The notes: generated by a model from the letters alone, not told the origin. A DNA stretch of 64,000 bases from DAOSXA01 sp964526835 (GCA_964526835.1 CAZGMK010000012.1:1-64000), one strand, 5' to 3'. Shown: positions 41,410 through 50,014, counted from the stretch's first letter. Made by a program: numbers and translations.

Positions 41410-42161
41410 AGGCGATTCTCACCGACATCACGAAGTGCATCGGCTGCTTTGAATGCGTGGTTGCGTGCAAGAAAGACAATAACCTGGAAAGCGATGTCCC
41501 GCGTAACTGGCATCGTAACGATGGCTTGTCGGCGCTCAACTGGACTTCGATCATTCAGCGTTCGGATGATCACTACGTGCGAAAGCAGTGCCGCCACTGC
41601 ATAGATCCGGCCTGTGTGTCGGCCTGTCCGGTCGGCGCCCTGGTGAAGCGCGATGACGGTCCGGTGACTTACGATTCCTCCAAGTGCATCGGATGTCGCT
41701 ATTGCATGATAGCCTGTCCGTACGGGATACCTCGCTATGACTGGGACCGGGCCGTGCCCTATATCCGCAAATGCGGCTTCTGTTTCGACCGCATCGCCGA
41801 AGGCCGTCAACCCGCCTGCACTGAAGCCTGTCCCGAGAAGGCGACAATATTCGGTGATCGCGATGAGATGCTGGCCGAAGCGCACCGCCGAATAGAGTCC
41901 GGCAACGGCAAGTACATCAACAAGGTCTACGGGGAGCATGATGTCGGCGGGACCTGCGTGCTCTACATCTCGGATATTCCACTGGACTTCCTGACTTACC
42001 CGAAACGGGATATCCGAACTCCACTGCCGCAGACCACTGAGTTGGCCATGCATGCGGTGCCTCCGGCATTCGTTGGCATGGGCGCCGTAATGGGTGGTTT
42101 GTACTGGTTTTTCCGTCGCAAGGAGAAGGTCCGCCGTGAAGAAAGCAAGGACGAGGAGTAG
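41406..42161 (+). CDS. HmcB/HybA-like four-cluster ferredoxin with C-terminal membrane helix
   Basis: A 251-residue electron-transfer subunit. Four cysteine groups typical of DmsB/HybA proteins are present: CIGCFECVVAC near residue 11, CRHCIDPACVSACP near 62, CIGCRYCMIACPYG near 95, and CGFCFDRIAEG...CTEACP near 122-140. Each can hold a [4Fe-4S] cluster. A single membrane helix near 215-232 (AFVGMGAVMGGLYWFF) anchors it, as in HmcB. Translation begins at GTG 41406, overlapping the previous stop, with GAAAGGAG upstream. It would connect the HdrD-like or cytochrome subunits with the NrfD fusion protein encoded next. Confidence 0.9.
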   Translation: MKAILTDITKCIGCFECVVACKKDNNLESDVPRNWHRNDGLSALNWTSIIQRSDDHYVRKQCRHCIDPACVSACPVGALVKRDDGPVTYDSSKCIGCRYCMIACPYGIPRYDWDRAVPYIRKCGFCFDRIAEGRQPACTEACPEKATIFGDRDEMLAEAHRRIESGNGKYINKVYGEHDVGGTCVLYISDIPLDFLTYPKRDIRTPLPQTTELAMHAVPPAFVGMGAVMGGLYWFFRRKEKVRREESKDEE

Positions 42162-42164
42162 GGT

Positions 42165-44033
42165 ATGCGAAGAGTGACCGTTTTTAAGTCCATTCTCTGG
42201 GCCATACTGGGGATGGGTATCGCCTCCGGCATCACCCGCATGCTCTTCGGCCTGGGGGCCATCACCAACCAGAGCGATGCTACTCCCTGGGGTATCTGGA
42301 AGGGCATGAACGTCATCCCCGGCATCGCACTGGCCGCCGGCGGGTTCGTCATAACGGCCCTCATATATATTATGCGACGCGAGGACCTGCACCGTTACGC
42401 CAAGGTCTCGGTACTGATGGCTTTCCTGGGCTACCTGTCGGCTGCGACCGCGCTCGTCGTCGAACTGGGCCTTCCGTGGATGGTTTGGCACCCGATCATA
42501 TACTGGCAGCATCATTCGGCGCTCTTCGAAGTATCGTGGTGCGTCATGCTCTACCTGCTGGTGCTGTTTCTCGAATTCATACCTACGCCGCTCGAAGACA
42601 CGGGACGACTGGCGCGCCTGAGACGGTTCCTCACGAAGTACAGGATCGTGCTGGTCTTCCTGGGGATCATGATCTCGACGCTTCACCAATCGTCCCTGGG
42701 TACTCTCTTCCTGATTACTCCGGAGAAGCTGCATCCGCTCTGGTATTCGAGCCTGCTGCCGATTCTGTTCTTCGTGTCCGCCGTGGCCGTTGGACCCCTG
42801 ATGCTGACCGCAGGCGTGCTAACTATTTCGAATCTCTATCGAAAGCCGGTTGAGATCGACAAGCTCGCCAAACTCGGCCTCTTCTCGCTCGGGGTTCTGG
42901 TTGTCTATGGACTGACCAGATTCATCGACATCATTGCGACCGGCAAAGCGGGAATGATGTTCACTGGCTCATGGCAGACACTCGTTTTCTGGATCGAGAT
43001 CGCCCTGACTCTGGCCCTGCCGATTATCTGCCTCAGCGTGCGGCGGGTGCGATATTCCCAGGCCGGGCTCTGGGTGGCGTCGCTCTCGGGGGTTATCGGC
43101 ATCGGCCTGCATCGGGCCAATATTGCCGGGATCATGCTCGTTCGCACCGGGCCGCCATACATTCCCACAATATATGAGCTGATGATCAGTTTCGGCATTA
43201 TATCCGCGGCCATACTGGCTTTCCTGTTCTTCGTGGAACGATTCCGCATGTGGGAGACCAGGTGGGAGAGCCCACTCGAACGAGCCGAGGCTCCCTCACG
43301 ATTTGATCGCGCTGCGCAGGTGTGGCTGGGTACGCCACGAATTGCCGGAAGAACGATCTTCTCGCTCGTTCTGGTCTTTGCCCTGGCCTTCGGGTTCGCG
43401 GTTATGCCCGGTAAGCGGATTCGCAGCGAGGGTGTCAAGACAGTCGGCGTTTCTGAGGCTCGCGGCGTCGACACCATGTACGTGGACGGCAACACCGACG
43501 CCTGGGGTGTGACCTTCCCGCACCAGGCCCATATAGACCGCGAGGGCGCCAAAGAGTCCTGTGTCAAGTGCCACCACATGAACTATCCGCTCGACGAGGC
43601 CACTGGTTGCTACGCCTGTCACAACCTGATGTACTCTACGGGTGACGCTTTTCGACATGATTGGCATGCCTCTCCCGACGGGGCCAATCTGGCTTGCGCA
43701 GAATGTCACTCTCTGGCGCAGCAACGGTCCGCCGCTACGGCGGAGACCTGCGACAAATGCCACAAGGACCTGATTCCTCCGGGGACTGCAATCAAAGTCG
43801 AGCAGTACGCTGCTCCCTCCTATGTCGACGCCATGCACGGTGTCTGCGTCGATTGTCACCGGCGTAGATCGACTCAGAAAACAGAGTGGAAGAAGCTGTC
43901 GCTGTGCCCAACCTGTCATGCTGAGCCTGTGCCGGCGTACTGGCCCGAGGAAATCCGACAGGTGCATCGCGACACGGTCTTCAATCGCGTGGTCCTGCCG
44001 GAGATCGGCAATCCCAAGGAAGGAACCTGGTAG
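42165..44033 (+). CDS. NrfD/HmcC-type quinone-interacting membrane protein fused to a six-heme cytochrome c domain
   Basis: A 622-residue fusion. Residues 1-390 hold nine to ten membrane helices of the NrfD/PsrC/HybB family (GIASGITRMLFGLG, LHQSSLGTLFLI, GIGLHRANIAG are typical conserved segments). An additional helix (about 393-413, TIFSLVLVFALAFGFAVMPG) leads to an outward-facing domain with six CxxCH sites between about residues 465 and 585: CVKCH, CYACH, CAECH, CDKCH, CVDCH, CPTCH, with further histidines as sixth ligands. In Hmc and related complexes the multiheme cytochrome is a separate subunit, so the fusion is unusual. It probably exchanges electrons between periplasmic donors and the membrane/cytoplasm. 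Directly followed by a receiver gene. Confidence 0.9.
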   Translation: MRRVTVFKSILWAILGMGIASGITRMLFGLGAITNQSDATPWGIWKGMNVIPGIALAAGGFVITALIYIMRREDLHRYAKVSVLMAFLGYLSAATALVVELGLPWMVWHPIIYWQHHSALFEVSWCVMLYLLVLFLEFIPTPLEDTGRLARLRRFLTKYRIVLVFLGIMISTLHQSSLGTLFLITPEKLHPLWYSSLLPILFFVSAVAVGPLMLTAGVLTISNLYRKPVEIDKLAKLGLFSLGVLVVYGLTRFIDIIATGKAGMMFTGSWQTLVFWIEIALTLALPIICLSVRRVRYSQAGLWVASLSGVIGIGLHRANIAGIMLVRTGPPYIPTIYELMISFGIISAAILAFLFFVERFRMWETRWESPLERAEAPSRFDRAAQVWLGTPRIAGRTIFSLVLVFALAFGFAVMPGKRIRSEGVKTVGVSEARGVDTMYVDGNTDAWGVTFPHQAHIDREGAKESCVKCHHMNYPLDEATGCYACHNLMYSTGDAFRHDWHASPDGANLACAECHSLAQQRSAATAETCDKCHKDLIPPGTAIKVEQYAAPSYVDAMHGVCVDCHRRRSTQKTEWKKLSLCPTCHAEPVPAYWPEEIRQVHRDTVFNRVVLPEIGNPKEGTW

Positions 44034-44038
44034 TAACG

Positions 44039-44467
44039 ATGGCCAAGCGGATTCTGATAGTTGATGATGAGCCCGACGTGGTGCGCTACCTGAGTTCAGT
44101 GCTGGAAAGCCATGATTACGAAGTAGCGACCGCCGACAATTCCGCTGACGCCATGGAGGCGGTTCGCGGGCACCGCCCCGACCTGATCTGCCTGGATATC
44201 ATGATGCCGGAGGAATCGGGTCTGTCGCTATACGTCAAGCTGCGTCGTCAAGAGAGAACGCGGCGCATTCCCGTGATAGTGGTTAGCGGCATGGTCCCGG
44301 AGTCGGAATTCGATCTGTACAACTACGTTAACGACACAAGTATCTCGCCGCCGGAGGCGTATGTCGAGAAGCCGATCGACGTGTCGATCTTCCTCGATAC
44401 CGTCGCTCGTCTGGCTCAAGGCAGGTCCTCGGATGCGCCGAGCGGCGCCGGAGGCAGGAGACAGTGA
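44039..44467 (+). CDS. Stand-alone response-regulator receiver protein
   Basis: A 142-residue CheY-like receiver with no output domain. It has the acidic pair in VDDEPD, phosphoacceptor Asp in LICLDIMMPEESG and Lys in YVEKPID. It follows the NrfD-cytochrome gene by 5 bases, like Rrf1 after the hmc operon of Desulfovibrio vulgaris, and overlaps the kinase gene by 4 bases (GTGA). It probably relays phosphate between the PAS kinase and another partner. Confidence 0.92.
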   Translation: MAKRILIVDDEPDVVRYLSSVLESHDYEVATADNSADAMEAVRGHRPDLICLDIMMPEESGLSLYVKLRRQERTRRIPVIVVSGMVPESEFDLYNYVNDTSISPPEAYVEKPIDVSIFLDTVARLAQGRSSDAPSGAGGRRQ

Positions 44468-45927
44468 GCAAGAACGGCGCCAAAGGCAATCATCGTCCGG
44501 CTGAATGGATGTACCGTGGTCTCTTCGATCAGGCACCATTCAACGTCGCCATAATTGATCGCAACTACAATATAGTTGCGGCCAATGATCGATTCGGCGA
44601 CTACTTCGGCAAGTGGCGCAACCAGAAGTGCTACAAGGCTTACAAGAACCTCGATGCTCCCTGCCTGGAGTGTAAGGCCCAGCTCACCTTCCAGGACGGC
44701 AAGACCCGGGTCAGCGACGAGACAGGAGTCGACCATGGTGGCGTCGAAGCTCACTACGTGGTCCATCTGGCTCCGCTGCGGAAGCGTCGGGATGGCCCTG
44801 TCGACCATATCGTCCAGATGTCCCGAGACGTGGTCGAGGCCAGAAACTGGCAGAAAGAGTATCAGCTTCTGTTTGAACGCGTGCCCTGTTACATCACCGT
44901 CATCGACCGGAACTTCAAGATCATTCGCGCCAACGAGAATTTCCGGGAGACCTTCGGCGATGTGCACGGCCGGCAGTGCTATGAGGTCTACAAGAAGCGC
45001 AACACCAAGTGTCCCAATTGCCCGGCGGCGCGGACTTTCAAGGATGGTCAGGTTCACCACTCCGGGCAGGTTGGAATTAAGAAAGGCGGCGAGAAGGCTC
45101 ATTACATGCTGACCACCTCTCCTCTTGGACGCGATGTAAGCAATGTTGACCACGTGATTGAGATATCGACCGACATCACCGCGACCAAGAAGCTGGAGAA
45201 GGAAATCATCGAAGCGGAACGTCTGGCGGCAGTCGGACAAACCGTCGCCGGCCTGGCCCACAGCATCAAGAACATCCTGATGGGTCTTGAAGGCGGTATG
45301 TATGTGGTCAAGCGCGGTCTCAAGAAGGACGACAAGGATATTGTGGATGAGGGCTGGCAAATGCTCGATCGCAATCTCAGCAAGACGACCTCGCTGGTGC
45401 GCGACTTCCTGAGCTTCGCGAAGGGCCGTTTGCCTGAGCTCGAGCCGGTTGATCCAAACAAGCTGGTTAGGGAGATAGTGGAGCTGTATCGGCCCATTGC
45501 CGCCGAGATAGGAGTGGATGTGAAGGCCAAGTACAGTCCGAAGATCCACAAGGCTCCACTGGATCCGCAGGGTATTCACACCTGCCTGACCAACCTCGTT
45601 TCAAATGCAATAGATGCCTGCCGGATGAGCGACAAGAAGGATGGTCGCGTAACGCTGGCGGTCAGCGAGACGAAAGCCGGTTTGCGATTTACCGTCAAGG
45701 ACAACGGCATGGGAATGGATTACGATATCAAGAGCAAGGTGTTTACGACGTTCTTCACAACTAAGGGAGGGCAGGGCACGGGTTTGGGGCTGCTGACTAC
45801 CCGTAAGATCGTTAAGGAGCACGGGGGCAAGATAGACGTTACCTCGAAAAAAGGCCAGGGCTCGCAATTCCGTCTGACTTTTCCCCGCAAGCGGCTGAAT
45901 ATGCTTTTCGAGGAACAAAGCCAGTAG
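44464..45927 (+). CDS. PAS-PAS sensor histidine kinase with cysteine-rich PAS domains
   Basis: A 487-residue soluble kinase without membrane segments. PAS1 (about 15-125) has CYKAYKNLDAPCLEC and PAS2 (about 130-240) has CYEVYKKRNTKCPNC, both C-x9-C-x2-C, a pattern that could bind a metal or Fe-S cluster or sense redox. The dimerisation helix carries the phospho-His in LAHSIKNILMG (near 262). The ATPase domain has an N-box LVSNAIDAC, DNGMGM, TTKGGQGTGLGL and a final strand GSQFRLTFP. The NtrB-like catalytic part fits a partner with sigma54 activators, but the adjacent receivers are free-standing. GTG 44464 overlaps the upstream receiver gene. Confidence 0.92.
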   Translation: MSKNGAKGNHRPAEWMYRGLFDQAPFNVAIIDRNYNIVAANDRFGDYFGKWRNQKCYKAYKNLDAPCLECKAQLTFQDGKTRVSDETGVDHGGVEAHYVVHLAPLRKRRDGPVDHIVQMSRDVVEARNWQKEYQLLFERVPCYITVIDRNFKIIRANENFRETFGDVHGRQCYEVYKKRNTKCPNCPAARTFKDGQVHHSGQVGIKKGGEKAHYMLTTSPLGRDVSNVDHVIEISTDITATKKLEKEIIEAERLAAVGQTVAGLAHSIKNILMGLEGGMYVVKRGLKKDDKDIVDEGWQMLDRNLSKTTSLVRDFLSFAKGRLPELEPVDPNKLVREIVELYRPIAAEIGVDVKAKYSPKIHKAPLDPQGIHTCLTNLVSNAIDACRMSDKKDGRVTLAVSETKAGLRFTVKDNGMGMDYDIKSKVFTTFFTTKGGQGTGLGLLTTRKIVKEHGGKIDVTSKKGQGSQFRLTFPRKRLNMLFEEQSQ

Positions 45928-45958
45928 CAAACGAACGATTGCAGACAAAGGAGCAACC

Positions 45959-46480
45959 GTGGCGGATATTGACAAGAAGACGATTCTGGTGGTTGACGAT
46001 GAGGACGATGTACGGCGATATCTGTCGATGGCTCTCGAGGACGCCGGATTCGAGATTCTGACCGCATCGGACGGCGATGAAGCGCTTGAGATTCTGTCGA
46101 ATCAAGCGGTCGATCTGATCTCGCTGGATCTGATTATGCCGCGAAAGTCCGGCGTCAAGTTCTACCGCGAGATACAGAAGAACAAGGCCTGGTCAAGAAT
46201 TCCGGTCCTCGTGGTAACCGGGCACGCACGGGACGATATGGGAAAAGCGGACCTCAAAGAGCTGACCATGTCGGGTCCCGGAGTCTATCTGGAGAAGCCG
46301 GTGAAACCGGACAACTACGTAGCCGCCGTTAAAAAGCTGATCGGCATGGAGACAACGGCAGAGGAAGATCGAGCCGCCCACCAGAGTCAGCTACAGAACC
46401 AACTGAAAGATATCATCGAAGAGGCCGACCCCGAAACCCTTGAGCGGATCAAGGAGATGCTGGGACGAAGGAAATCCTGA
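45959..46480 (+). CDS. Response-regulator receiver protein with helical C-terminal extension
   Basis: A 173-residue receiver: acid pair in VDDEDDVRRYL, phospho-Asp in LISLDLIMPRKSG, Thr in LVVTGHA and Lys in LEKPVKP. After about residue 130 an acidic helical tail follows (HQSQLQNQLKDIIEEADPET), perhaps for docking. The start is GTG 45959 with AAAGGAG upstream. It lies between the PAS kinase and another receiver gene. Confidence 0.9.
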   Translation: MADIDKKTILVVDDEDDVRRYLSMALEDAGFEILTASDGDEALEILSNQAVDLISLDLIMPRKSGVKFYREIQKNKAWSRIPVLVVTGHARDDMGKADLKELTMSGPGVYLEKPVKPDNYVAAVKKLIGMETTAEEDRAAHQSQLQNQLKDIIEEADPETLERIKEMLGRRKS

Positions 46481-46515
46481 CCCCCGCGGATTCGGGGCGC
46501 CTGATGGAGGTAGAT

Positions 46516-46884
46516 ATGAGCAAGAGAGTACTTATCGTGGATGACGAACCGGATGTAGTTCGCTTCCTGTCACAGCTGTTCGAGGATGCCGGGTTCGAGG
46601 TCGCAACCGCCGACGATGGTGTCGAAGCCTACGAAATGCTCGAAAAGGTTCACCCGGACCTGGTGACCCTCGACCTGCAGATGCCCAACGATACCGGCAC
46701 CGACTTCTATCGAAGAATGCATAGGAAGAGAGACTACAGCGAGATACCGATCATAGTCATCAGTGGCCTGGCCGGACGTCATCTGGCCATCAGAAAGCCG
46801 TACGCGGTTTTCGACAAGCCGATCGACGAGGAAGAGTTGCTGAAGACAGCCCGCAAGGCGGTGGGGCTGCCGGCGACAGCCTAG
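46516..46884 (+). CDS. Stand-alone response-regulator receiver protein
   Basis: A 122-residue CheY-like receiver: acid pair in VDDEPDVVRFL, phospho-Asp in LVTLDLQMPNDTG, Ser in VISGLAG and Lys in VFDKPID. ATG 46516 is preferred over the upstream in-frame ATG 46504 because GGAGGT lies 5-6 bases before it. The protein is closest in appearance to the receiver at 44039, suggesting duplication. It directly precedes the second sigma54 activator gene, which has no receiver domain of its own. Confidence 0.92.
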   Translation: MSKRVLIVDDEPDVVRFLSQLFEDAGFEVATADDGVEAYEMLEKVHPDLVTLDLQMPNDTGTDFYRRMHRKRDYSEIPIIVISGLAGRHLAIRKPYAVFDKPIDEEELLKTARKAVGLPATA

Positions 46885-46906
46885 CTCGTCGCGAGCAATG
46901 GTCTGA

Positions 46907-48286
46907 ATGACTCCGGGAGACTGCAATTTGGCGGCCTCAGACAGCATCACACAGGCTATCCTAGAGAGTATCTCGGACGGTGTCTTCACGGTCGACTCGG
47001 ATTGGCGCATCACGTCGTTCAATCGGGCGGCCGAAGAGGTCACGGGAATCCCCCGCGACGAGGCCATCGGGTGCCGGTGCTCCGATGTACTGAGGGCCGC
47101 CATGTGCCAGACCGACTGCGCCCTCAGACATACTCTGCAGACCGGACAACCGATCATCGGGCGTTCTACCTTCATTATCGATGCGGAGGGTGCTCGCATT
47201 CCCATCAGCGTGTCGACTGCTGTGTTGCGCAACGGCGAAGGTGATGTCATCGGTGGCGCGGAGACATTCCGCGACTTGAGTGAGGTCGAAGCATTGCGCG
47301 ACAGGTTGTGTGCCTCCATCCGCGTGGGGGATATGGCAAGCCAGAGTCCCCGCATGCAGAAGATCTTCGAGGTTCTCCCCGCCGTGGCCGCGAGTCCGAG
47401 CACAGTCCTTATCAGCGGCGAGACAGGAACCGGTAAGGAGCTGCTGGCGCGCACTATCCACTCGCTGAGTCCGCGTGCGGATGGACCATTCATTGCAGTC
47501 AACTGCGCCGCCCTTCCGGACAGCCTTCTCGAATCCGAGTTATTCGGCTACAAAGCCGGAGCCTTCACCTCCGCCAACAGAGACAAGCCCGGCCGCTTTG
47601 CCCTGGCTGAAGGCGGGACCATCCTGCTCGATGAAATCGGAGAAATAAGTCCGGCGCTCCAGGTTCGTTTGCTTCGTGTGCTTCAGGATCATGTCTATGA
47701 ACCCCTGGGCGCCACCAAATCGGAGACAGCCGATGTGCGCGTCATCGCCGCAACCAACCGAACCTTGAGCGACCTGATTCGCAAGGGGACTTTCCGTGAG
47801 GACTTGTACTATCGCATCAATGTGGTCTCACTGAAGCTGCCGCCGCTGCGTGAGCGCAAGGAGGATATTCCGTTGATGGTCGATCAGTTCATCGAGCGCT
47901 TCAACCGGGTTCAGCATCGATCTGTGACCGGCCCAACGCCCGAGACGATGGCCTTGCTGATGGCCCACGACTGGCCCGGAAACGTTCGCGAACTCGAGAA
48001 TGCCATTGAGCGATCGTTCATACTCTGTGGTGATGGCGACATCCGGATTGAACACCTGCCTGAAGAGCTGGTCGGACGCCATAGAACCGAGAAATCTCTG
48101 GATATCCGCCGCACTCGACATGTCACCGATGCCCAGGCCATTGTAGCCGCCCTGAAGCGCAACAACTATAACCGTCTGGCCGCGGCCAAGGAACTGGGCA
48201 TTCACAAGAGCACGTTGTTTCGCAAGATCAAGAGGCTGGGTATTGACCTGCCGTCGCGCGATGGGCGCTCCGGGCCTCGTCGGTGA
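46907..48286 (+). CDS. Second sigma54-dependent activator: PAS, AAA+, Fis-type HTH
   Basis: A 459-residue enhancer-binding protein with the same plan as the one at 36903. The PAS domain (about 12-125) has three cysteines in CRCSDVLRAAMCQTDC. The AAA+ domain has Walker A GETGTGKE, Walker B TILLDEIGEI, loop GAFTSA instead of GAFTGA (near residue 219), FREDLYYRIN and GNVRELENAIE. The C-terminal HTH is AAKELGIHKSTLFRKIKR. Its gene closes the two-component block and is followed within 200 bases by a good sigma54 promoter for the ORP-like operon, its likely target. The ribosome site at ATG 46907 is weak. Confidence 0.9.
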   Translation: MTPGDCNLAASDSITQAILESISDGVFTVDSDWRITSFNRAAEEVTGIPRDEAIGCRCSDVLRAAMCQTDCALRHTLQTGQPIIGRSTFIIDAEGARIPISVSTAVLRNGEGDVIGGAETFRDLSEVEALRDRLCASIRVGDMASQSPRMQKIFEVLPAVAASPSTVLISGETGTGKELLARTIHSLSPRADGPFIAVNCAALPDSLLESELFGYKAGAFTSANRDKPGRFALAEGGTILLDEIGEISPALQVRLLRVLQDHVYEPLGATKSETADVRVIAATNRTLSDLIRKGTFREDLYYRINVVSLKLPPLRERKEDIPLMVDQFIERFNRVQHRSVTGPTPETMALLMAHDWPGNVRELENAIERSFILCGDGDIRIEHLPEELVGRHRTEKSLDIRRTRHVTDAQAIVAALKRNNYNRLAAAKELGIHKSTLFRKIKRLGIDLPSRDGRSGPRR

Positions 48287-48288
48287 CA

Positions 48289-48336
48289 GTCGCACGCAAG
48301 AGGTGCAGCGACTCCGGGTGGTCGCATTGCGGCGAC
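48289..48336. promoter_or_regulatory. GTCGC/GCGAC inverted repeats, candidate activator sites for the ORP-like operon
   Basis: GTCGC (48289-48293) with GCGAC (48308-48312) and GTCGC (48321-48325) with GCGAC (48332-48336) lie 90-140 bases upstream of the -24 element. That is the usual distance for sigma54 activator binding. They could also fold as an imperfect hairpin after the activator gene. Confidence 0.4.
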
Positions 48337-48426
48337 TGTACGGGTCTAGATGGGAAATGTAACGCTCCTTGTTATGTTATATGGTGCAATGCTTTACGTA
48401 TCCCACGCGAAGATTCAAGGAGCCTG

Positions 48427-48442
48427 AGGCACAGCCCTTGCT
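48427..48442 (+). promoter_or_regulatory. Sigma54 (-24/-12) promoter of the ORP-like operon
   Basis: AGGCACA-GCCC-TTGCT keeps the invariant GG (48428-48429) and GC (48440-48441) exactly 10 bases apart and matches the consensus TGGCACG-N4-TTGC(A/T) at most positions. Transcription would begin near 48453, about 30 bases before ATG 48483. Confidence 0.75.
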
Positions 48443-48482
48443 TTGACACCGCACATGAATCGAGAAGTCGAGTAAGCATGTG

Positions 48483-49097
48483 ATGAAGGCAGCCGTTGCA
48501 ACATGGGATGATCGAGTAGCTCCGGTCTTTGACGTGACCGATGAACTAACCATAATCACCGCTCACGATGGGCGTGTTGTGGACCGGGTGGTAGCCAAAA
48601 TCCGAAGTTCGACCCCATCCGCCAAGGCCGCCGGCCTGGCCGCCAGAGAACTTGATGTCCTGATCTGCGGCGCGATTTCGCGTCCCTTGCTTTCCCTGAT
48701 AGCAGGACGTGGGATAGAAGTCATCCCGTTTGTCGCCGGAGAGATAGAAAGTGTTATTGCAGCGTGGCTGGACGGTCGACTGGCTGAGGGACACTACGCC
48801 ATGCCGGGCTGCCGGGGCTTACGCTGTCGTCATCGACTTCACGGAATGCATCAACTGAACCAGGAGGTAATGATGAGAGGACGAGGATCCGGGGGTGGAG
48901 CAGGGGGCGGCGGACAAGGTAGAGGCGGCGGACAAGGCCGCGGCGCCGGTCGCGGACAAGGCGGTGGAGGCGGTCGCCCGGGTCCCGACGGGGAATGCGT
49001 CTGCCCGGAATGCGGACATCGATTCCCGCACGAACGGGGTACCCCGTGCACCCGCCGCCAGTGCCCTAAATGCGGCGCTAACATGACCAGAGGATAA
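48483..49097 (+). CDS. NifX/NifB-type protein with Gly/Arg-rich linker and C-terminal zinc ribbon
   Basis: A protein of 204 residues. Residues 1-105 form a dinitrogenase-cofactor fold (MKAAVATWDDRVAPVFDVTD; VLICGAISRPL). A 40-residue Gly/Arg/Gln-rich low-complexity linker follows (about 133-170), and then a compact CVCPECGHRFPHERGTPC-x4-CPKCG segment that looks like a zinc ribbon. ATG 48483 and GTG 48480 are adjacent possible starts. It is the first gene of the sigma54-driven operon. The combination suggests a metal cofactor carrier with a protein-binding tail; its activity is unknown. Confidence 0.8.
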   Translation: MKAAVATWDDRVAPVFDVTDELTIITAHDGRVVDRVVAKIRSSTPSAKAAGLAARELDVLICGAISRPLLSLIAGRGIEVIPFVAGEIESVIAAWLDGRLAEGHYAMPGCRGLRCRHRLHGMHQLNQEVMMRGRGSGGGAGGGGQGRGGGQGRGAGRGQGGGGGRPGPDGECVCPECGHRFPHERGTPCTRRQCPKCGANMTRG

Positions 49098-49121
49098 ACA
49101 CGCTTTGAAGGAGGTCTGATT

Positions 49122-49502
49122 ATGCCCGGAGGAGACAGGACCGGCCCCATGGGAATGGGACCGAGAACAGGACGCGCCGCCGGCTTTTGCGCCGGTTATG
49201 ATGTGCCCGGATTCGCCAATCCCGCGTACGGATGGGGTGGCGGCATGGGCTGGGGTCGAGGCCGCGGTTACGGCGGTGGTTTGGGACGTGGCTTCGGAGG
49301 TCGGGGAAGAGGCCGGCGCTTCCGGTACTGGGCGACGGATGTCCCCCCGCGTCAATACTACAGTCGGGCTGGTGTCGACTATGAGAGGCCTGAGAAGGTC
49401 TCCGAGGCCGACGAGTTGCGGCAACACGCGGCTGCGCTTCAGACCGAGTTGGATGCGATCAACCGTCGTCTGAAGCAGATGGAAGAGGAGAACGCCGAGT
49501 AG
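49122..49502 (+). CDS. Gly-rich DUF5320-type protein
   Basis: A 126-residue protein opening with MPGGDRTGPMGMGPRTGRAA, the recognisable start of DUF5320 proteins, which commonly accompany NifX and MinD genes in anaerobes. The middle is Gly/Arg/Trp-rich and the last 35 residues form a coiled coil (LRQHAAALQTELDAINRRL). No catalytic motif is visible. The ribosome site GGAGGT is strong. Probably a structural or assembly partner in the operon. Confidence 0.85.
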   Translation: MPGGDRTGPMGMGPRTGRAAGFCAGYDVPGFANPAYGWGGGMGWGRGRGYGGGLGRGFGGRGRGRRFRYWATDVPPRQYYSRAGVDYERPEKVSEADELRQHAAALQTELDAINRRLKQMEEENAE

Positions 49503-49601
49503 TCGAAACCAATAGCCTGCAATGGTCACCGGCGACCCGGTTATCCATCCAGCTACGGCCGGTCGCCGGTGGCCGGCAAATTCCATTCGAAAGGGCAGTT
49601 T

Positions 49602-49964
49602 ATGAAGATAGCCTTCACCACCACCGGTGAAACCCTCAATGGCCCGCTGGAACCGCGATTCGGTCGGGCGCCCCGGTTTCTGGTCTACGACGACGAGAGC
49701 AAGGAATTTGAGCTGGTCGATAACCGCCAGAACATGAATGCTGCGCAAGGAGCCGGTATACAGGCAGCTCAGAACGTCTCCGACAAGGGAGTGCGGTGCC
49801 TGGTCACCGGGCATTGCGGGCCGAAAGCTTTCAGAGTCCTGTCGCAGGCGGGTATCAAGGTTTACAACACAGACTTGCCGACGGTAGCGGCGGCGCTCGA
49901 AGCGCTCGAAGCCGGCCGACTCAAACCGTCAAATTCCCCCGATGTCGAAGGCCACTGGGCCTGA
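49602..49964 (+). CDS. NifX/NifB-type protein (single domain)
   Basis: A 120-residue dinitrogenase-cofactor-family protein similar in size to the orange protein of Desulfovibrio. It has a first strand MKIAFTTTGETLNGPLEPRF, then FELVDNRQNMNAAQGAGIQAA (the helix after the binding loop), VTGHCGPKAF and a C-terminal helix. Cys in GVRCLV and GHCG could bind metal. I start at ATG 49602 (AAAGGG upstream) and not at GTG 49569, which adds 11 unrelated residues. The MinD ATPase gene follows 50 bases later. Confidence 0.9.
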   Translation: MKIAFTTTGETLNGPLEPRFGRAPRFLVYDDESKEFELVDNRQNMNAAQGAGIQAAQNVSDKGVRCLVTGHCGPKAFRVLSQAGIKVYNTDLPTVAAALEALEAGRLKPSNSPDVEGHWA

Positions 49965-50014
49965 TCCGTCCGCGGTCATTGAATCTGGAACAGGAGAATG
50001 GCAGCGAGTCCATC

